A stretch of 64,000 nucleotides of DNA from Jaenimonas drosophilae (Eukaryota; Euglenozoa; Kinetoplastea; Trypanosomatida; Trypanosomatidae): assembly GCA_030849065.1 (NCBI GenBank), contig JASAON010001634.1, positions 1 through 64,000 of the forward strand. The letters are read 5' to 3'. Shown piece by piece: positions 28,582-38,517 of this stretch. Position numbers and translations under genes: made by a program. Position 1 is the stretch's first letter. Each line of letters opens with the position of its first letter. A model generated the notes under the pieces. That model did not search any database, was not told the origin of the DNA, and saw nothing but the letters and a program-made list of their open reading frames with translations.

Positions 28582-31446
28582 TCACAAGGTGCTCATCACT
28601 GAAGACTCCCACATCGACACGAGATCCCGCTGTGCCGTCCACTGCGTCATGCGGTAATGTGCTGCAGCACTGGCTTCCTCTGACAAGGGCGTCAGCGATC
28701 GCGCTCGTGTCACCGTGTGTGTCGGCACCACCTCTCCATGTTGAAGTGATGGAGAGCGACGCGTGATCGGTGTGGCAACCACATGTGAGTGCGGCCAGCG
28801 TGTGCGTTCTTGATGTTCTAAGTGTTGGGAGATGCGGTGTCGCTCGCTGGCTTCGCTAGCTTGCCGCTGGAGAGCGCGGTCTTGTTGGTCGCGGGCGTCC
28901 AAAGCAGCCCACTGAGCCTGGCGAATGCGCTGGGCCTCTGTCCGCACGCGTCGCTCCTCCTCACTCGGGAGCCCACTGGTGGTGTGATGCGCTGCCGATG
29001 GGCTCCGTTCGAAGAGTTGTCGGGGAGTGCGGCCAGCAGAAGCAGCGGACGTTTGGTGGTGGTTCCTGCGAGGCGTTGGTTGCTTCATGGACGGAGGAAC
29101 ACGCGAAGGCCTCTCTGAGAGCGCTGCGCGAACAGCACGCAGTTCTGCACTGGCAACCTCCTCCGCCCGTTGTTCCACCCTGAGTCGCTCCGCCTCCGCT
29201 GTGTGGATGTCCTCCAGTGCGGAGCGAAGTTCGCCCACCATCAACGTCATATTATTTCGCCACTCATTTTGCACACGAAGAACGGTTGACTGAAGGTGCG
29301 GAATGAGCTGGAGTCGGCCGACATCACGAACAGTGGTAGCATGTTGGCGCAGCATCTCACGGCGGGCGGTCTCGTCTTCTCTGCCATTCGCAATGATAGT
29401 GGAAAGTGCTGCTGGATGAGCACCCGAGATGATTTGCCTCCTGCCCATGTAGGCCCGCCCAATACGCTGAATCAACGTGGCATGTGTGGTATGCACGTGA
29501 GCACGCAGTTGCAGCCACCGCTGCACAGCAGCGCAAGTAAGGAAGGCCTCGCTTGCTCCACACTCTCCTGAGAGCTCCCTGGGAATTGCTGGCATCACCT
29601 GCTCCACCGCCAATCGAAAGCGTCCAGCTCGCATGGCTTCCTCATATGTCTCTCTCAGTGCGTGCGGATCGTGCGTCATCCATGGCCCCATCTCAAGGTC
29701 AATCACACTCTGGGGGCTCTCCACCAGCGGAAGAAGCCACTCAGCCATCTGGGGATAGGAAAGGTGAACTGATGGGTGTGCGTGAAGCCGTGGGATCAAT
29801 GTGCAGCCAGCACAGTCCTCCTCCTCCGTGGGGTGATGCATCAGCACATGGGCATCGGTTCGCGCCACATCCCTTAGCATGGCAGCAATCGATGAGGCAA
29901 AGGAGGCAACTTCGAAGAGGCTGCGCTCCAGCAGCGCGGACGCAGTCGGGCTCCTCTCCTGCTCTGGATAGCGGCAGAGGGCTGGATTGCGGAAGCGGGC
30001 AGCCACCTGTAGTCCAGCCTCCCATAGCGGGCTCCTGTCCTCCTGTGAACGCATGGGCCATAGCCGCACAAGATATTCATTCAGCTCCGCAGTGGGAGAG
30101 GCAGCACCATCACCGCTGTTGGTGGCAATGGGGATGCCTTCTGCCGTATACTCACCCTCCAGGTGCTCCTTCACCCCCTCCACAAAGGCATCCAGAAAGG
30201 TTTTGTGCACTGCCTGAAAGGTTGCTCCCCAGCTATCCGTACATGACGCTTCCTGTGGCATGCGCAGGTCTACCATGTGCACGACGCGTGTGTGGGACGT
30301 GGACGGCGTACTTTGGCGGTGGCCTAAATCCGTGGTTGCTGCCGTCATGACCTCGTCGAGATGGGTGAAGAGACTTGACAAAAGAAGGTAAGCCACCACA
30401 TTGCGGAGCGCGTCTAACAACGTCTCTTCACCATGGATAGCATCGGTGGACGTGCACAGAGCCTCACGAAGGGAAGTGCTATCTCCCTCCCATGACAACA
30501 GCCCCTCTGCAACACGGTCCGCCTCTGAAGCAGTGTGTGGGTCCATCCGCAACAAGGCATGCACCCCAACAAGTGCCTTCACGATATCATGGCAGTCATC
30601 AATGGGCAACACTCCCAAAGCCTCCAGCTCAACTCCCAAGGCTTTCAGTGAAGTGGACCCACACCCGTCAGAGCGGACACCTTCAACAGCCTCAAGGCTC
30701 TCATGGGCACCTGCCTCACAATCCTTGAAGAGTGGAAGCTGCAGAAAGGCCTCCCGTGTGTTTGCAGTGGGGCCAAAGGCAGTGGGCCACAGTCCTGATA
30801 AGAGTGGCAACAGCTGGAATCTAAATGGCACAGAAATGGCTGCCTCACAGCGGGCGGATGAATGCGCAGGCGCCGTTGGATTGCTCGTCGGGTTGTTCAC
30901 ACAAATGGTGGTGCAGCGCATCAGTGTTGGGCCACACAGGAGAGAAGAAGTAAGGTGGTTGGCCGCTTCCACGCGTTGGTGCCACGAAGATGGTACGGGC
31001 GAAGTGGGGAGGTTCAAAGACTGAACAACCTCCTGACGAATGGTCGATTGGAGCTCCGACCACTGCTGGTCATGTTGCCCGTTACGATCCATCAAGCTGG
31101 ACAGCATCACACATGATGATTGGAGAGGATATGAGCTCGCCCAGTTCGCCGATTTGATGCGGTGAAGTGCCACATCAGTAAACGGCATTGCCGTCTTCTT
31201 GCACACGTGTGCCCATTCACTTTCTTCACATGGTCGCAGAACGGCACGGTGAATGGTGCGTGATTGGTACATCTCTGACATGTGAGAAGACGGACGAGAG
31301 CCATTCATGAGGTAGGCACATGCCATCACCTCTGGCGCTGAATCAACTTCGCCTTCAGGATTACGGGGTGCAGTCTGAGCATGCTCCGCCGCCTGAACAA
31401 GTTCTAGCAGAGGACTTAGAGCATCTAGAGAGAGTTCCACACGCAT
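28582..31446 (-). CDS. Large protein with a degenerate IQ motif, unknown
   Basis: 954 aa from ATG 31444-31446 (MRVELSLDALSPLLEL). The frame stays open 34 codons upstream without an ATG and runs through a probable splice acceptor, so this ATG is the start. Residues ~1-620 are mixed helical with His- and Cys-containing segments. At ~665-680 LIQRIGRAYMGRRQI resembles an IQ motif (calmodulin or light-chain binding) with Ala in place of the central Gly. The rest is a charged helical stretch (~690-800) and a disordered Arg/Ser/Gln-rich tail. No enzyme domain. Flagellar or cytoskeletal association is a guess. Confidence 0.72.
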   Translation of the reverse strand: MRVELSLDALSPLLELVQAAEHAQTAPRNPEGEVDSAPEVMACAYLMNGSRPSSHMSEMYQSRTIHRAVLRPCEESEWAHVCKKTAMPFTDVALHRIKSANWASSYPLQSSCVMLSSLMDRNGQHDQQWSELQSTIRQEVVQSLNLPTSPVPSSWHQRVEAANHLTSSLLCGPTLMRCTTICVNNPTSNPTAPAHSSARCEAAISVPFRFQLLPLLSGLWPTAFGPTANTREAFLQLPLFKDCEAGAHESLEAVEGVRSDGCGSTSLKALGVELEALGVLPIDDCHDIVKALVGVHALLRMDPHTASEADRVAEGLLSWEGDSTSLREALCTSTDAIHGEETLLDALRNVVAYLLLSSLFTHLDEVMTAATTDLGHRQSTPSTSHTRVVHMVDLRMPQEASCTDSWGATFQAVHKTFLDAFVEGVKEHLEGEYTAEGIPIATNSGDGAASPTAELNEYLVRLWPMRSQEDRSPLWEAGLQVAARFRNPALCRYPEQERSPTASALLERSLFEVASFASSIAAMLRDVARTDAHVLMHHPTEEEDCAGCTLIPRLHAHPSVHLSYPQMAEWLLPLVESPQSVIDLEMGPWMTHDPHALRETYEEAMRAGRFRLAVEQVMPAIPRELSGECGASEAFLTCAAVQRWLQLRAHVHTTHATLIQRIGRAYMGRRQIISGAHPAALSTIIANGREDETARREMLRQHATTVRDVGRLQLIPHLQSTVLRVQNEWRNNMTLMVGELRSALEDIHTAEAERLRVEQRAEEVASAELRAVRAALSERPSRVPPSMKQPTPRRNHHQTSAASAGRTPRQLFERSPSAAHHTTSGLPSEEERRVRTEAQRIRQAQWAALDARDQQDRALQRQASEASERHRISQHLEHQERTRWPHSHVVATPITRRSPSLQHGEVVPTHTVTRARSLTPLSEEASAAAHYRMTQWTAQRDLVSMWESSVMSTL

Positions 31447-31529
31447 GTTCTTGATTGAATATGAATCACAGCGCAGCAGCTGATATGGGCGAACTATTGG
31501 CACCCAACCGCAGCGCTTCCACGTCAACG

Positions 31530-31557
31530 CTATAGCAAAAGAAGACAAAAATGGAGC
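31530..31557 (-). promoter_or_regulatory. Splice acceptor for the IQ-like gene
   Basis: Transcript-sense TTTTTGTCTTCTTTTGCTATAG with AG at 31530-31531, 84 nt upstream of ATG 31446. It sits inside the upstream open frame, which excludes a start there. Confidence 0.65.
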
Positions 31558-32141
31558 AAAAAGTACAACATAGTTTTAATGAACGCACTCATCTACATCA
31601 CAGCACCCATTCTCCCCACTTCCTGCTCCCTGTTTTCTTCCGCTGAAGTAAGTGGGGATCACCTCCAATCCATCCTACGATGGGCAACTGCTGTTGTTAT
31701 TCATGGATCACCTCTCCACAGTGTGCTACGCCCCGGCACACTTTTTCTTTTTGATTTTTGTGTTGTTTTGTTATGTGCCTTCCCATTATATCCATCCACT
31801 ATCGTTCCAATTGGGCGTTTCGTCAACTGTGTCAGGGTGTGTGTGCAACTTCCGATGCGGAGTGATTTCGCCCGAGAGAAAGAAAAACCATTGGTTCTTC
31901 TCCAACCTCGCCCCATGCACGGTCATGCTGTTCACACGATCATGGACATGAGAGAAATACGCAACCACACGCACACTGCAAGCCACAAACACGCCTGCAC
32001 CCAACAGCACTCACTTATATAAAAGAACATTGGATTCAGTAATCATCGTGAGAGATAGAAAGGGTGGTAAAGATGGAAATTGCGCCGAAGATCTGAAATA
32101 CGGTACGAGCCATGAACCCCTCCACCTCCATCCAGGAACGC

Positions 32142-32210
32142 TCAAGCAGCGACAGCCGCCTCCGTCATCGGGTAAGTCCTGGATGGTCCTGGAGTGAGGC
32201 CGCTCTTCAT
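32142..32210 (-). CDS. Possible 22-aa micro-ORF after a splice-acceptor-like site
   Basis: ATG at 32208-32210 lies ~14 nt after an AG that follows a transcript-sense CCTTTTTTTTGCCGTTGTTG tract, an ideal trans-splice context, yet the frame stops after 22 codons. A second ORF in another frame (MEVEGFMARTVFQIFGAI, ATG 32129-32131, stop near 32036) follows at once. It may be a non-coding or micro-peptide RNA, or a uORF pair; equally it may be chance. Confidence 0.2.
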   Translation of the reverse strand: MKSGLTPGPSRTYPMTEAAVAA

Positions 32211-32267
32211 CGTCGGGTTGTTCCTCCCACAACAACGGCAAAAAAAAAGGCCCACCTCCTTTGTTGC

Positions 32268-32513
32268 TCAACCATTATTTCCGCGATCAACGCAGGTATT
32301 GTTGTTTACTGGTGCCCACAGTCCACTCCAGTGGATTGAGACGTTAATTGGAAGAAAGCGGGGGTCACTGCGATCGTGAACGCACAACGTTTCCTGAAGT
32401 CCTGAGACGGCGCACTTCACAACACACGTCGCCACATTTTTCCGACTTGGTGTTGTCCATTCAGCAACTCCATCATCGTCAATGTTCCTCGATACACAAA
32501 GCACCCTCGCCAT
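32268..32513 (-). CDS. Possible small ORF, 81 aa
   Basis: Begins MARVLCVSRNIDDDGVAEW and ends with a Asn/Gly-rich tail. Balanced composition with five Cys, unlike the simple-sequence flanks. No clear splice acceptor precedes it and no family is recognised. Confidence 0.2.
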   Translation of the reverse strand: MARVLCVSRNIDDDGVAEWTTPSRKNVATCVVKCAVSGLQETLCVHDRSDPRFLPINVSIHWSGLWAPVNNNTCVDRGNNG

Positions 32514-32551
32514 GAGGCAGGCACACATCATCCAATACACTTCCTTTCAGT

Positions 32552-32782
32552 TCACCTGTTCTGCACTTTTTTGCTCGCATTGGGGAGGGGGAGGGAGATG
32601 AGTACCTGAGTTGTGGAGAAGGGTATGGGGTGGGTTGTTGCTGGTATGCGAAAACGGTGGGAACACACTATCAACACCACAGACAACTGTTCGATCTCGT
32701 GTGGGTTCATCAAATCATCCATCGCGGTCATGTTCACAGAACGACGTAGTTCGCGTAGCAGTGTTTGATCCGTCAATGGCAT
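32552..32782 (-). CDS. Possible small ORF, 76 aa
   Basis: Begins MPLTDQTLLRELRRSVNM; the first ~33 residues look like a real amphipathic helix-forming N-terminus, then composition changes to Pro/Ser/Leu. Could be a genuine small protein, a decayed gene, or chance. Confidence 0.2.
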   Translation of the reverse strand: MPLTDQTLLRELRRSVNMTAMDDLMNPHEIEQLSVVLIVCSHRFRIPATTHPIPFSTTQVLISLPLPNASKKVQNR

Positions 32783-33288
32783 GATGCACTCAGTGTGGTC
32801 AGTTCCCGCATGCTCATCAGTCAGCCTACATGAATGCACAAAGGGGCTGCCACTCCACGAGGGAAAAAGTGTAGTGGAATTGTAAGACAAACCACAAAAA
32901 AAAACCCGTACTAGATCATAGGGCGAACAGGTGTAAGGAACCAGATCATCCACCGGCAGAGTAGATCATACCCCTTCCGTATACCCTTCACCAATGACAA
33001 CTCGTCACGGTCGCTCATCGCAACACTTCTTCCTCTCTCTTCTCTCACATTGGTCGTTTTTTTTCGTGCGACGCATTTACAGAAGAAAAAAAAAAGTGGA
33101 CCACACGGAACAAGTAACCCCATGAAATGTATACGATCATATACTTGTGTTTGTGTGTGTGTGTGTCTGGTGTTTACTCATACTGTTTGTCTGGGGGGAA
33201 AAAAAAATCAGTCATCAAAAAAAAGGGGCTGAAATAAAAAAAACAGGGAAGGAAAAAAGAAAATCATCATAATCGCCGCCATCGTCAC

Positions 33289-33399
33289 CTAGAGCTGGAG
33301 TGCTCCTCTACCGCTGATCTCCTTCGGTAGTACACTCGCCTCAATCCTAGTCCATCCATTCGTCTCTGCAGCCGCGTCCTCGGCATATGCCGCCGCCAT
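33289..33399 (-). CDS. Possible 36-aa ORF in a GC-rich island
   Basis: ATG 33397-33399, beginning MAAAYAEDAAAETNGW, stop at 33289-33291. The ~115-bp segment is clearly more GC-rich than the A-rich flanks and is bounded by an 11-bp direct repeat CGCCGCCATCG (33274-33284 and 33391-33401). Upstream in the transcript lies a long pyrimidine-rich stretch. Confidence 0.2.
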   Translation of the reverse strand: MAAAYAEDAAAETNGWTRIEASVLPKEISGRGALQL

Positions 33400-33630
33400 C
33401 GAACAAAGAGCAGAGAAAAATACGCACAAATAGAAGGTAAAAAGAGGAAACAGATAGGCCAACCGAGGACGGTCTCAAGCCAGAAAAAAGGAGGGGGTGG
33501 CAAGGGGGGCCCTTTGATGGAAGGAGCAGCGGGGCTCCACTGGCCTCCCCCTTCACCCGCCTACATCAAGATTCAGTGAGCCATAATCTGTTGTTTCGTG
33601 GTGCTCAGGCGCAGTTGGAACCCAGCCAGT

Positions 33631-34248
33631 TTATTGCTGCTGAGGAGGGGACTGCTGCGGCGGCTGGTGCTGTTGCTGCTGCTGCTGTTGCTGTTGCTGT
33701 TGCTGAGCAGCCTGCATCATGTACTGCTGCTGCATCGCCATCATCTGCTGCTGAGCATAGGGGTTGGCCATGTTGGGGGCGGCTTGGGGGTATCCAAAGT
33801 TGCCACCGTAGAAGTTCATGTTGCTGTTGAGCTGGCGCTGACGCTGGTTGCCAGCGGCGGCGAGAGCAACCTTGAGGCGCTTGTTCAGGATGCTGTACCC
33901 GTTCAGCTCCATAATAGCCTGCTGGGCACTGGCGCTGCTAAGGAACTTCACAAAGCCATAGCCGCGGCTCTGGTGTGTGCCACGATCAATAACCACCTTG
34001 GCGCTCTCAATCGGTCCATAGCGCTCAAAAAGACGGCGCAGTTGAACCTCGTCGATGGTGGTGGGAATGTAGTTCACCATAAGATTGCGAGTGGATTCGG
34101 GCTCCGGGCTGTACATCAGCGACTGCTGTGCCATCTGCTGCTGCGCCATCTGCTGCTGTGCCATCTGCTGCTGCTGCTGCTGAGGCTGCTGCTGCTGAGG
34201 TGGCTGCTGCTGGGCGAGCATGGGGTCCATCATTTGGTTCTGATCCAT
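33631..34248 (-). CDS. UBP2: UBP-type RNA-binding protein (single RRM), copy 2
   Basis: 205 aa from ATG 34246-34248, preceded directly by eight As in the transcript. Layout: Gln-rich N-terminus (~12-45, with MAQQQ repeats), one RRM (~52-130; RNP2 LMVNYI, RNP1 RGYGFVKF), then a Gly/Asn/Gln/Met-rich tail ending in polyGln. The RRM closely matches the UBP1/UBP2 family of trypanosomes, which bind U-rich 3' UTR elements and affect mRNA stability. The 3'-half is almost identical in DNA to the other copy at 37725-38228. The paralogue number is assigned by analogy only. Confidence 0.88.
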   Translation of the reverse strand: MDQNQMMDPMLAQQQPPQQQQPQQQQQQMAQQQMAQQQMAQQSLMYSPEPESTRNLMVNYIPTTIDEVQLRRLFERYGPIESAKVVIDRGTHQSRGYGFVKFLSSASAQQAIMELNGYSILNKRLKVALAAAGNQRQRQLNSNMNFYGGNFGYPQAAPNMANPYAQQQMMAMQQQYMMQAAQQQQQQQQQQQQHQPPQQSPPQQQ

Positions 34249-37200
34249 TTTTTTTCTGGCGAACAAACGCAATTCAGGAAAGGAAGTGAATAGGTGAGAG
34301 AAACCGAGGAAACCAGGGTTGAAATTGCGAAAAAAAAACAACGGCTGCTGTGGATGTGCTGCGAAAGCAATGGAAGGCAAAGGTCGAGCGTGCTCTATAA
34401 TGCTACACAAGACACAAAAGGACGAGGCAAAGACAAATGACAAACAAGAAAGATGAGCCATCGGGAGATGGCACCAGCAGGAGCAGGTAGGGAGCAACTC
34501 GCCTCCTGCCGAAACAGTTTTCAGGCACCACACAGAGTCGGTGGTGGGTGGGATGTTTTCATGTATTCAGCGTAGATTTCATCTCCTGAGTAATGTCCAT
34601 CGCATCAGTGTACCCGTCGTTGATACATTTTCTTCTTTTCATTCTTATTTCCGTCATATGTTTTTTTCTCTCTGACCCCCTTCCCCTTCTCCCTCATATC
34701 CCCAATTTGGTTGTTTGTTGCTTGGTCCACGCGTACACGAGAATGAGAGTGGGGGCCGACTATCGTCTTCTACACGGCTCAACGCTCACCCAGAGGGAGT
34801 AGGGTTCCCCCGCTCAACACCACACAACAACAACAGCAACAAAACGATCTGAATCAGCAACGTTATGGTATCACCCCCCATATAGATAAGAGGCCTCCCC
34901 AACAAGTATCACCCATGCCAAGCATCTCGATCATCCATCGGCTTATACTCCATTCATCTTCTTGCTCGTCGCACGCAACGGTGTGCTCGTGTATAGCCCC
35001 TTATGCTGCGCGCAGGAAAGCAGAAACCATCAAAACCGCATCAACCGATAACAAGAAGATCACACGCGTAATCAATATGCGATAAAAATGAGCATGGGAG
35101 GCGAAGCACATGGCAGTGATGCGGAGCAAATGCGTGTGGTGGTGTGGAGAGGAGAGATGTGTGTGGCTTCTGCGTGTTCCTCTTCTCATGCCTCACTCCG
35201 TGAACTCTCCGCCCCACATGGGTTAGGAGATGTCAGCCAAAGCTGATGACAAAGATGGGTGTGGGTGGTTGCATGCATGTTGCACATGTTGGGGTTTTGC
35301 GATCTGGTTGTTCCAAGGAAGCTCAGAATGCTACAGCTGTCATTGTGTTGTTGTGTGGGAACGGTGTGATCGGCAAAGTAGAAGTTGTGTTAGGGGACCT
35401 CCTGTGTACATCAGCAATCTCTCCTTTATTCGCAGCAAAGAGAGTAGCCCTCGCACATCAAGGGAACCAAAAAAGGAACAAAAGAATATACTGGTCGTTG
35501 GCCACACATGCTTCTCACCAGCCCCTGCTGGTAGATGAAAGGCGCGGCGTTCCTCTTTCTCTATTTTTTTTTTGCATTCGATATCCACGTTCTACCCACA
35601 AACTTTTTTTTTCTTTTCGCATATCCGTCATGAGTAACGACGCCGCTTTCTTCATTGTCCTTCACTCTCACTCACTCCCTCCAAACTCCTCCTGCTGCAC
35701 CATCCCCGAAGATACTAAGTAGTACGTTGGGGTGAAGAGAGGAGAAGGTATTGGTCAAGTAAATGCAACTGTGTGGGTGAAAGAGGACGCCCCCGGTTGC
35801 ATTCATCACTCCTCGGCGGAAGCGTACTCCTGAAAACACAGGCGAATGAAAGCTGGCGTAAGAGATTGGTGTGAGATATGGCGACTCCTCCTCCAACAGC
35901 AACGCGTCCCATGACGATACACAGAACAACAGAGCGCGCCACGATTTCGTGAAGCGCTCCTTCTCTCCCCTCTTTGCTCACCCTGCTCTGTTCCCTCTTC
36001 CCCCTATCTATCACTTCACACCAAGCCTCTGAACCTTGCTCCGTGGCACCTCCATTCACCGATCCAAGCGCTGCTGTGTAGCTGCTTATTGGTATGGGAA
36101 GGATGAGATAAGATGGATAGGAGCGGCTCACCACAGGAAAGAGGCTTAGGTAGGGGGGCTCAGAATAGAGCCGCTAGCGCATCCGTAGCCACATCATCTC
36201 ATCAACCTCCTGGGCCGAACTCCACCATGCACCAGATACAGACGTGGTGCTGCTGCCTTGTCGCAGCTGCACCCGCGCCATCGATGCGAAGTGTACCCAG
36301 GAGGAGAAGAAGAAGCAAAGAGTTGGGGGATGTTGGATATAGGAGCGCTACCGTGCACGAATGCTGTTGTTGCTGGGGGGAAAGGGGAAGGGGCATTGCA
36401 AGCCGCAAGGAGTGGCAGAAGAAGGGAGTGGGAGTACAAGTGCCCTGGCCTACACACACAAAAAAAAAGGCGCACAGGGTTATGTTCCCATATTTGGCTG
36501 TTGGGGCATGAGGTAGTTCACGGTGAAAACAAACAATCCAAGCAACCCATCCAAAAATTCGGAAGCCGACAAATCGTCGCACAATCGCAGCAAAGAAAGC
36601 ATCAACAAAAAACTCCGCCGTACGTGTGAGCCAAATATAAGTGCAAGGTCATAGTAGCTAAGCGGGGAAGGAAGTGCACGTTGAGGAGAAATGGATGGAG
36701 GAGCTGCGCGCGGATCATCATCAACTTCAGAAATGAAAAAGAAGTGAGGAGAGCTGTGGGGAAGAAGAGGATGTGTGGCTGAAGAAGGGAGTAGTAAAAG
36801 AGGAGCTCGAAGAACAGAGGAGGAGTGGGGGAGGGGTGATGCAACAGCTGAAACTTCCATCAGCTTCTGCCGTCATCACGTCGCCAGGTCCTTCCACCAC
36901 AATCCTTGCTGTTCGGCCTAGAGCCTATGATCGGCGCCAGATCCGCTCTCATCAAAAAAAAAAGAGGGGCTTTTCGAGGTGCAGCACTGCATGGGCCATC
37001 ATCTATCTAGTATTCGCGAGATGCTGATGGGTTGGGGTAAACAGGAAGGGAGAAGGGGAAGATGGGGGGGAGAGAAGGGGGAGCGTCGAAGCACTCGCCT
37101 AACCCAATCCCTCTATCCCCCCGCCATCACAAGGAAAGAAAGAACAACAAAAAGAGACAGCATAAAAATAACATCAAAACAAAACAAAAAAAAAACAAAA

Positions 37201-37724
37201 ACTGAATACGAGTGAGAGGAAGATGGGAAGGGGGAAAGAACAAGAGAGGCCCATCGAGTATGGTCATAGCGGAACGTGGGGGCAACGACAACTGCTGGGA
37301 GTGATGCCAGTATGTGGTGCGTGTGTGCTTTGTGTGAGAGAGCGTCGAGGGAGGTAGAAATCCGTCACCGGTAAGGAAGTAGGATTTGTATTTTGATTTT
37401 TTGTTTGGGTGATGTGGGCAAGAAGGGAGGACGGATAACCAACACTGGACGGTTTGCGGACCACACTACCACGGTTCCCTCAACGCTCTCTCGTTCTCTA
37501 TGTCATCCTTCGCATGCATTCGAGTGGGGAGGAAGGGGGGGCCTGGGTGGGGTTGAACACGCTCCACCCTGCGCAGGTTCACTCCACACAGAGCCCCCCC
37601 TCCGTCCCTTCTCCACGGCGGTGGCCTCTCTTGATGCCATCAATGTATATAAGGATGGAGGAGATTCCTTATGGCTATATAGGGAGGCACTGATGTGGTT
37701 GAGGGGGGGAAGCAATCCCTACCT
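34249..37724. other. 3.5-kb gene-free interval between the UBP paralogues
   Basis: The longest stretch here without a supportable gene. It has G-, A- and T-runs on both strands, short ORFs of simple-sequence type, and no tRNA, snRNA or repeat I can identify. The likely content is a long 3' UTR of the upstream UBP gene plus the 5' UTR of the downstream one, as trypanosomal UBP transcripts are known for long regulatory 3' UTRs. An unrecognised ncRNA cannot be excluded. Confidence 0.5.
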
Positions 37725-38228
37725 TTACTGCTGCTGCTGCTGCTGAGCAGCCTGCATCATGTACTGCTGCTGCATCGCCATCATCTGCTGCTGAGCATAG
37801 GGGTTGGCCATGTTGGGGGCGGGCTGGGGGTATCCAAAGTTGCCACCGTAGAAGTTGTTGTTGTTGTTGTTGTACTGACGCTGACGCTGGTTGCCAGCGG
37901 CGGCGAGAGCAACCTTGAGGCGCTTGTTCATGATGCTGTACCCGTTCAGCTCGTTCACAGCCTGTTGAGCGCTCATGCTGCTCTGGTACTTGACAAAACC
38001 GTAGCCACGGCTCTGACGGGTGTCGCGGTCGCAGACAATCTTCACACTCTCGATGGGACCATAGCGCTCAAAGAGCTGGCGCAGCTGCATCTCATCCACA
38101 GTTGTGGGGATGTAGTTCACCATCAGATTACGCATCGCCTCAGGTTCAGGGTTGTACATCTGCTGCTGCTGAGGGGGCTGCTGCTGCTGCTGCTGCTGGG
38201 GATGGGCAATCATGGGTTGTTGAGCCAT
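37725..38228 (-). CDS. UBP1: UBP-type RNA-binding protein (single RRM), copy 1
   Basis: 167 aa from ATG 38226-38228. Gln-rich N-terminus (~9-24), one RRM (~33-108; RNP2 LMVNYI, RNP1 RGYGFVKY), an Asn-rich linker (NNNNNN), then the same Gly/Asn/Gln/Met tail as its neighbour, ending in polyGln. The RRM differs from copy 2 at about 20 positions, while the tail is nearly the same. The first gene of a tandem pair in transcript order, separated by 3.5 kb. Cytosolic mRNA regulator by family knowledge. Confidence 0.88.
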   Translation of the reverse strand: MAQQPMIAHPQQQQQQQPPQQQQMYNPEPEAMRNLMVNYIPTTVDEMQLRQLFERYGPIESVKIVCDRDTRQSRGYGFVKYQSSMSAQQAVNELNGYSIMNKRLKVALAAAGNQRQRQYNNNNNNFYGGNFGYPQPAPNMANPYAQQQMMAMQQQYMMQAAQQQQQQ

Positions 38229-38517
38229 TGGTAATTCACCGAGTTATAGATGAAAAGGTTGGGGGGTTGAAAGAGGTAAAACACAGCGGAAAGCCACTAG
38301 AGAAACGAAAACGAAGAATCTGCGTTGTTAAGAGAGAGAAAGAGAGAAGCAAGGTTGCAGCAGTGAGAGAGAGAAGTGTTGGTTGAATGGACGCACGGAG
38401 TGATTGAGTCCCTCAATCAAGGAATACGTTTTCTCTTTACAACCGCACTATAGCAGACGATAGATGATCAGCAGTAGAAAATATGAAAAACGATCTTCAG
38501 TAAATGGCGCCGATCTC

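Larger units (their letters stand above)
31447..33630. other. 2.2-kb gene-poor interval downstream of a UBP gene
   Basis: Between the stop of the second UBP gene and the IQ-like gene. Most of it is low-complexity A/T/C-rich sequence (A-runs at 33078-33091 and 33200-33260, a GT run at 33152-33165). I read it as mainly the UBP 3' UTR. Several short minus-strand ORFs inside have somewhat protein-like composition and are listed separately at low confidence. Confidence 0.5.

Noticed and set aside
32552..32782. A cis-spliced gene joining the small ORFs in the 31.4-33.6 kb interval
   Set aside because: Kinetoplastids have very few cis-introns, and I found no convincing GT...AG pair that joins frames into a recognisable protein.
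35246..35722. 158-codon plus-strand ORF in the UBP intergenic region
   Set aside because: Runs opposite to every other gene, has Cys/Ser/Phe-rich low-complexity parts, and no family resemblance.
37630..37680. TATA-like sequences near the end of a UBP gene
   Set aside because: Kinetoplastid protein genes are not transcribed from individual TATA promoters; the sequence lies in A/T-rich UTR.
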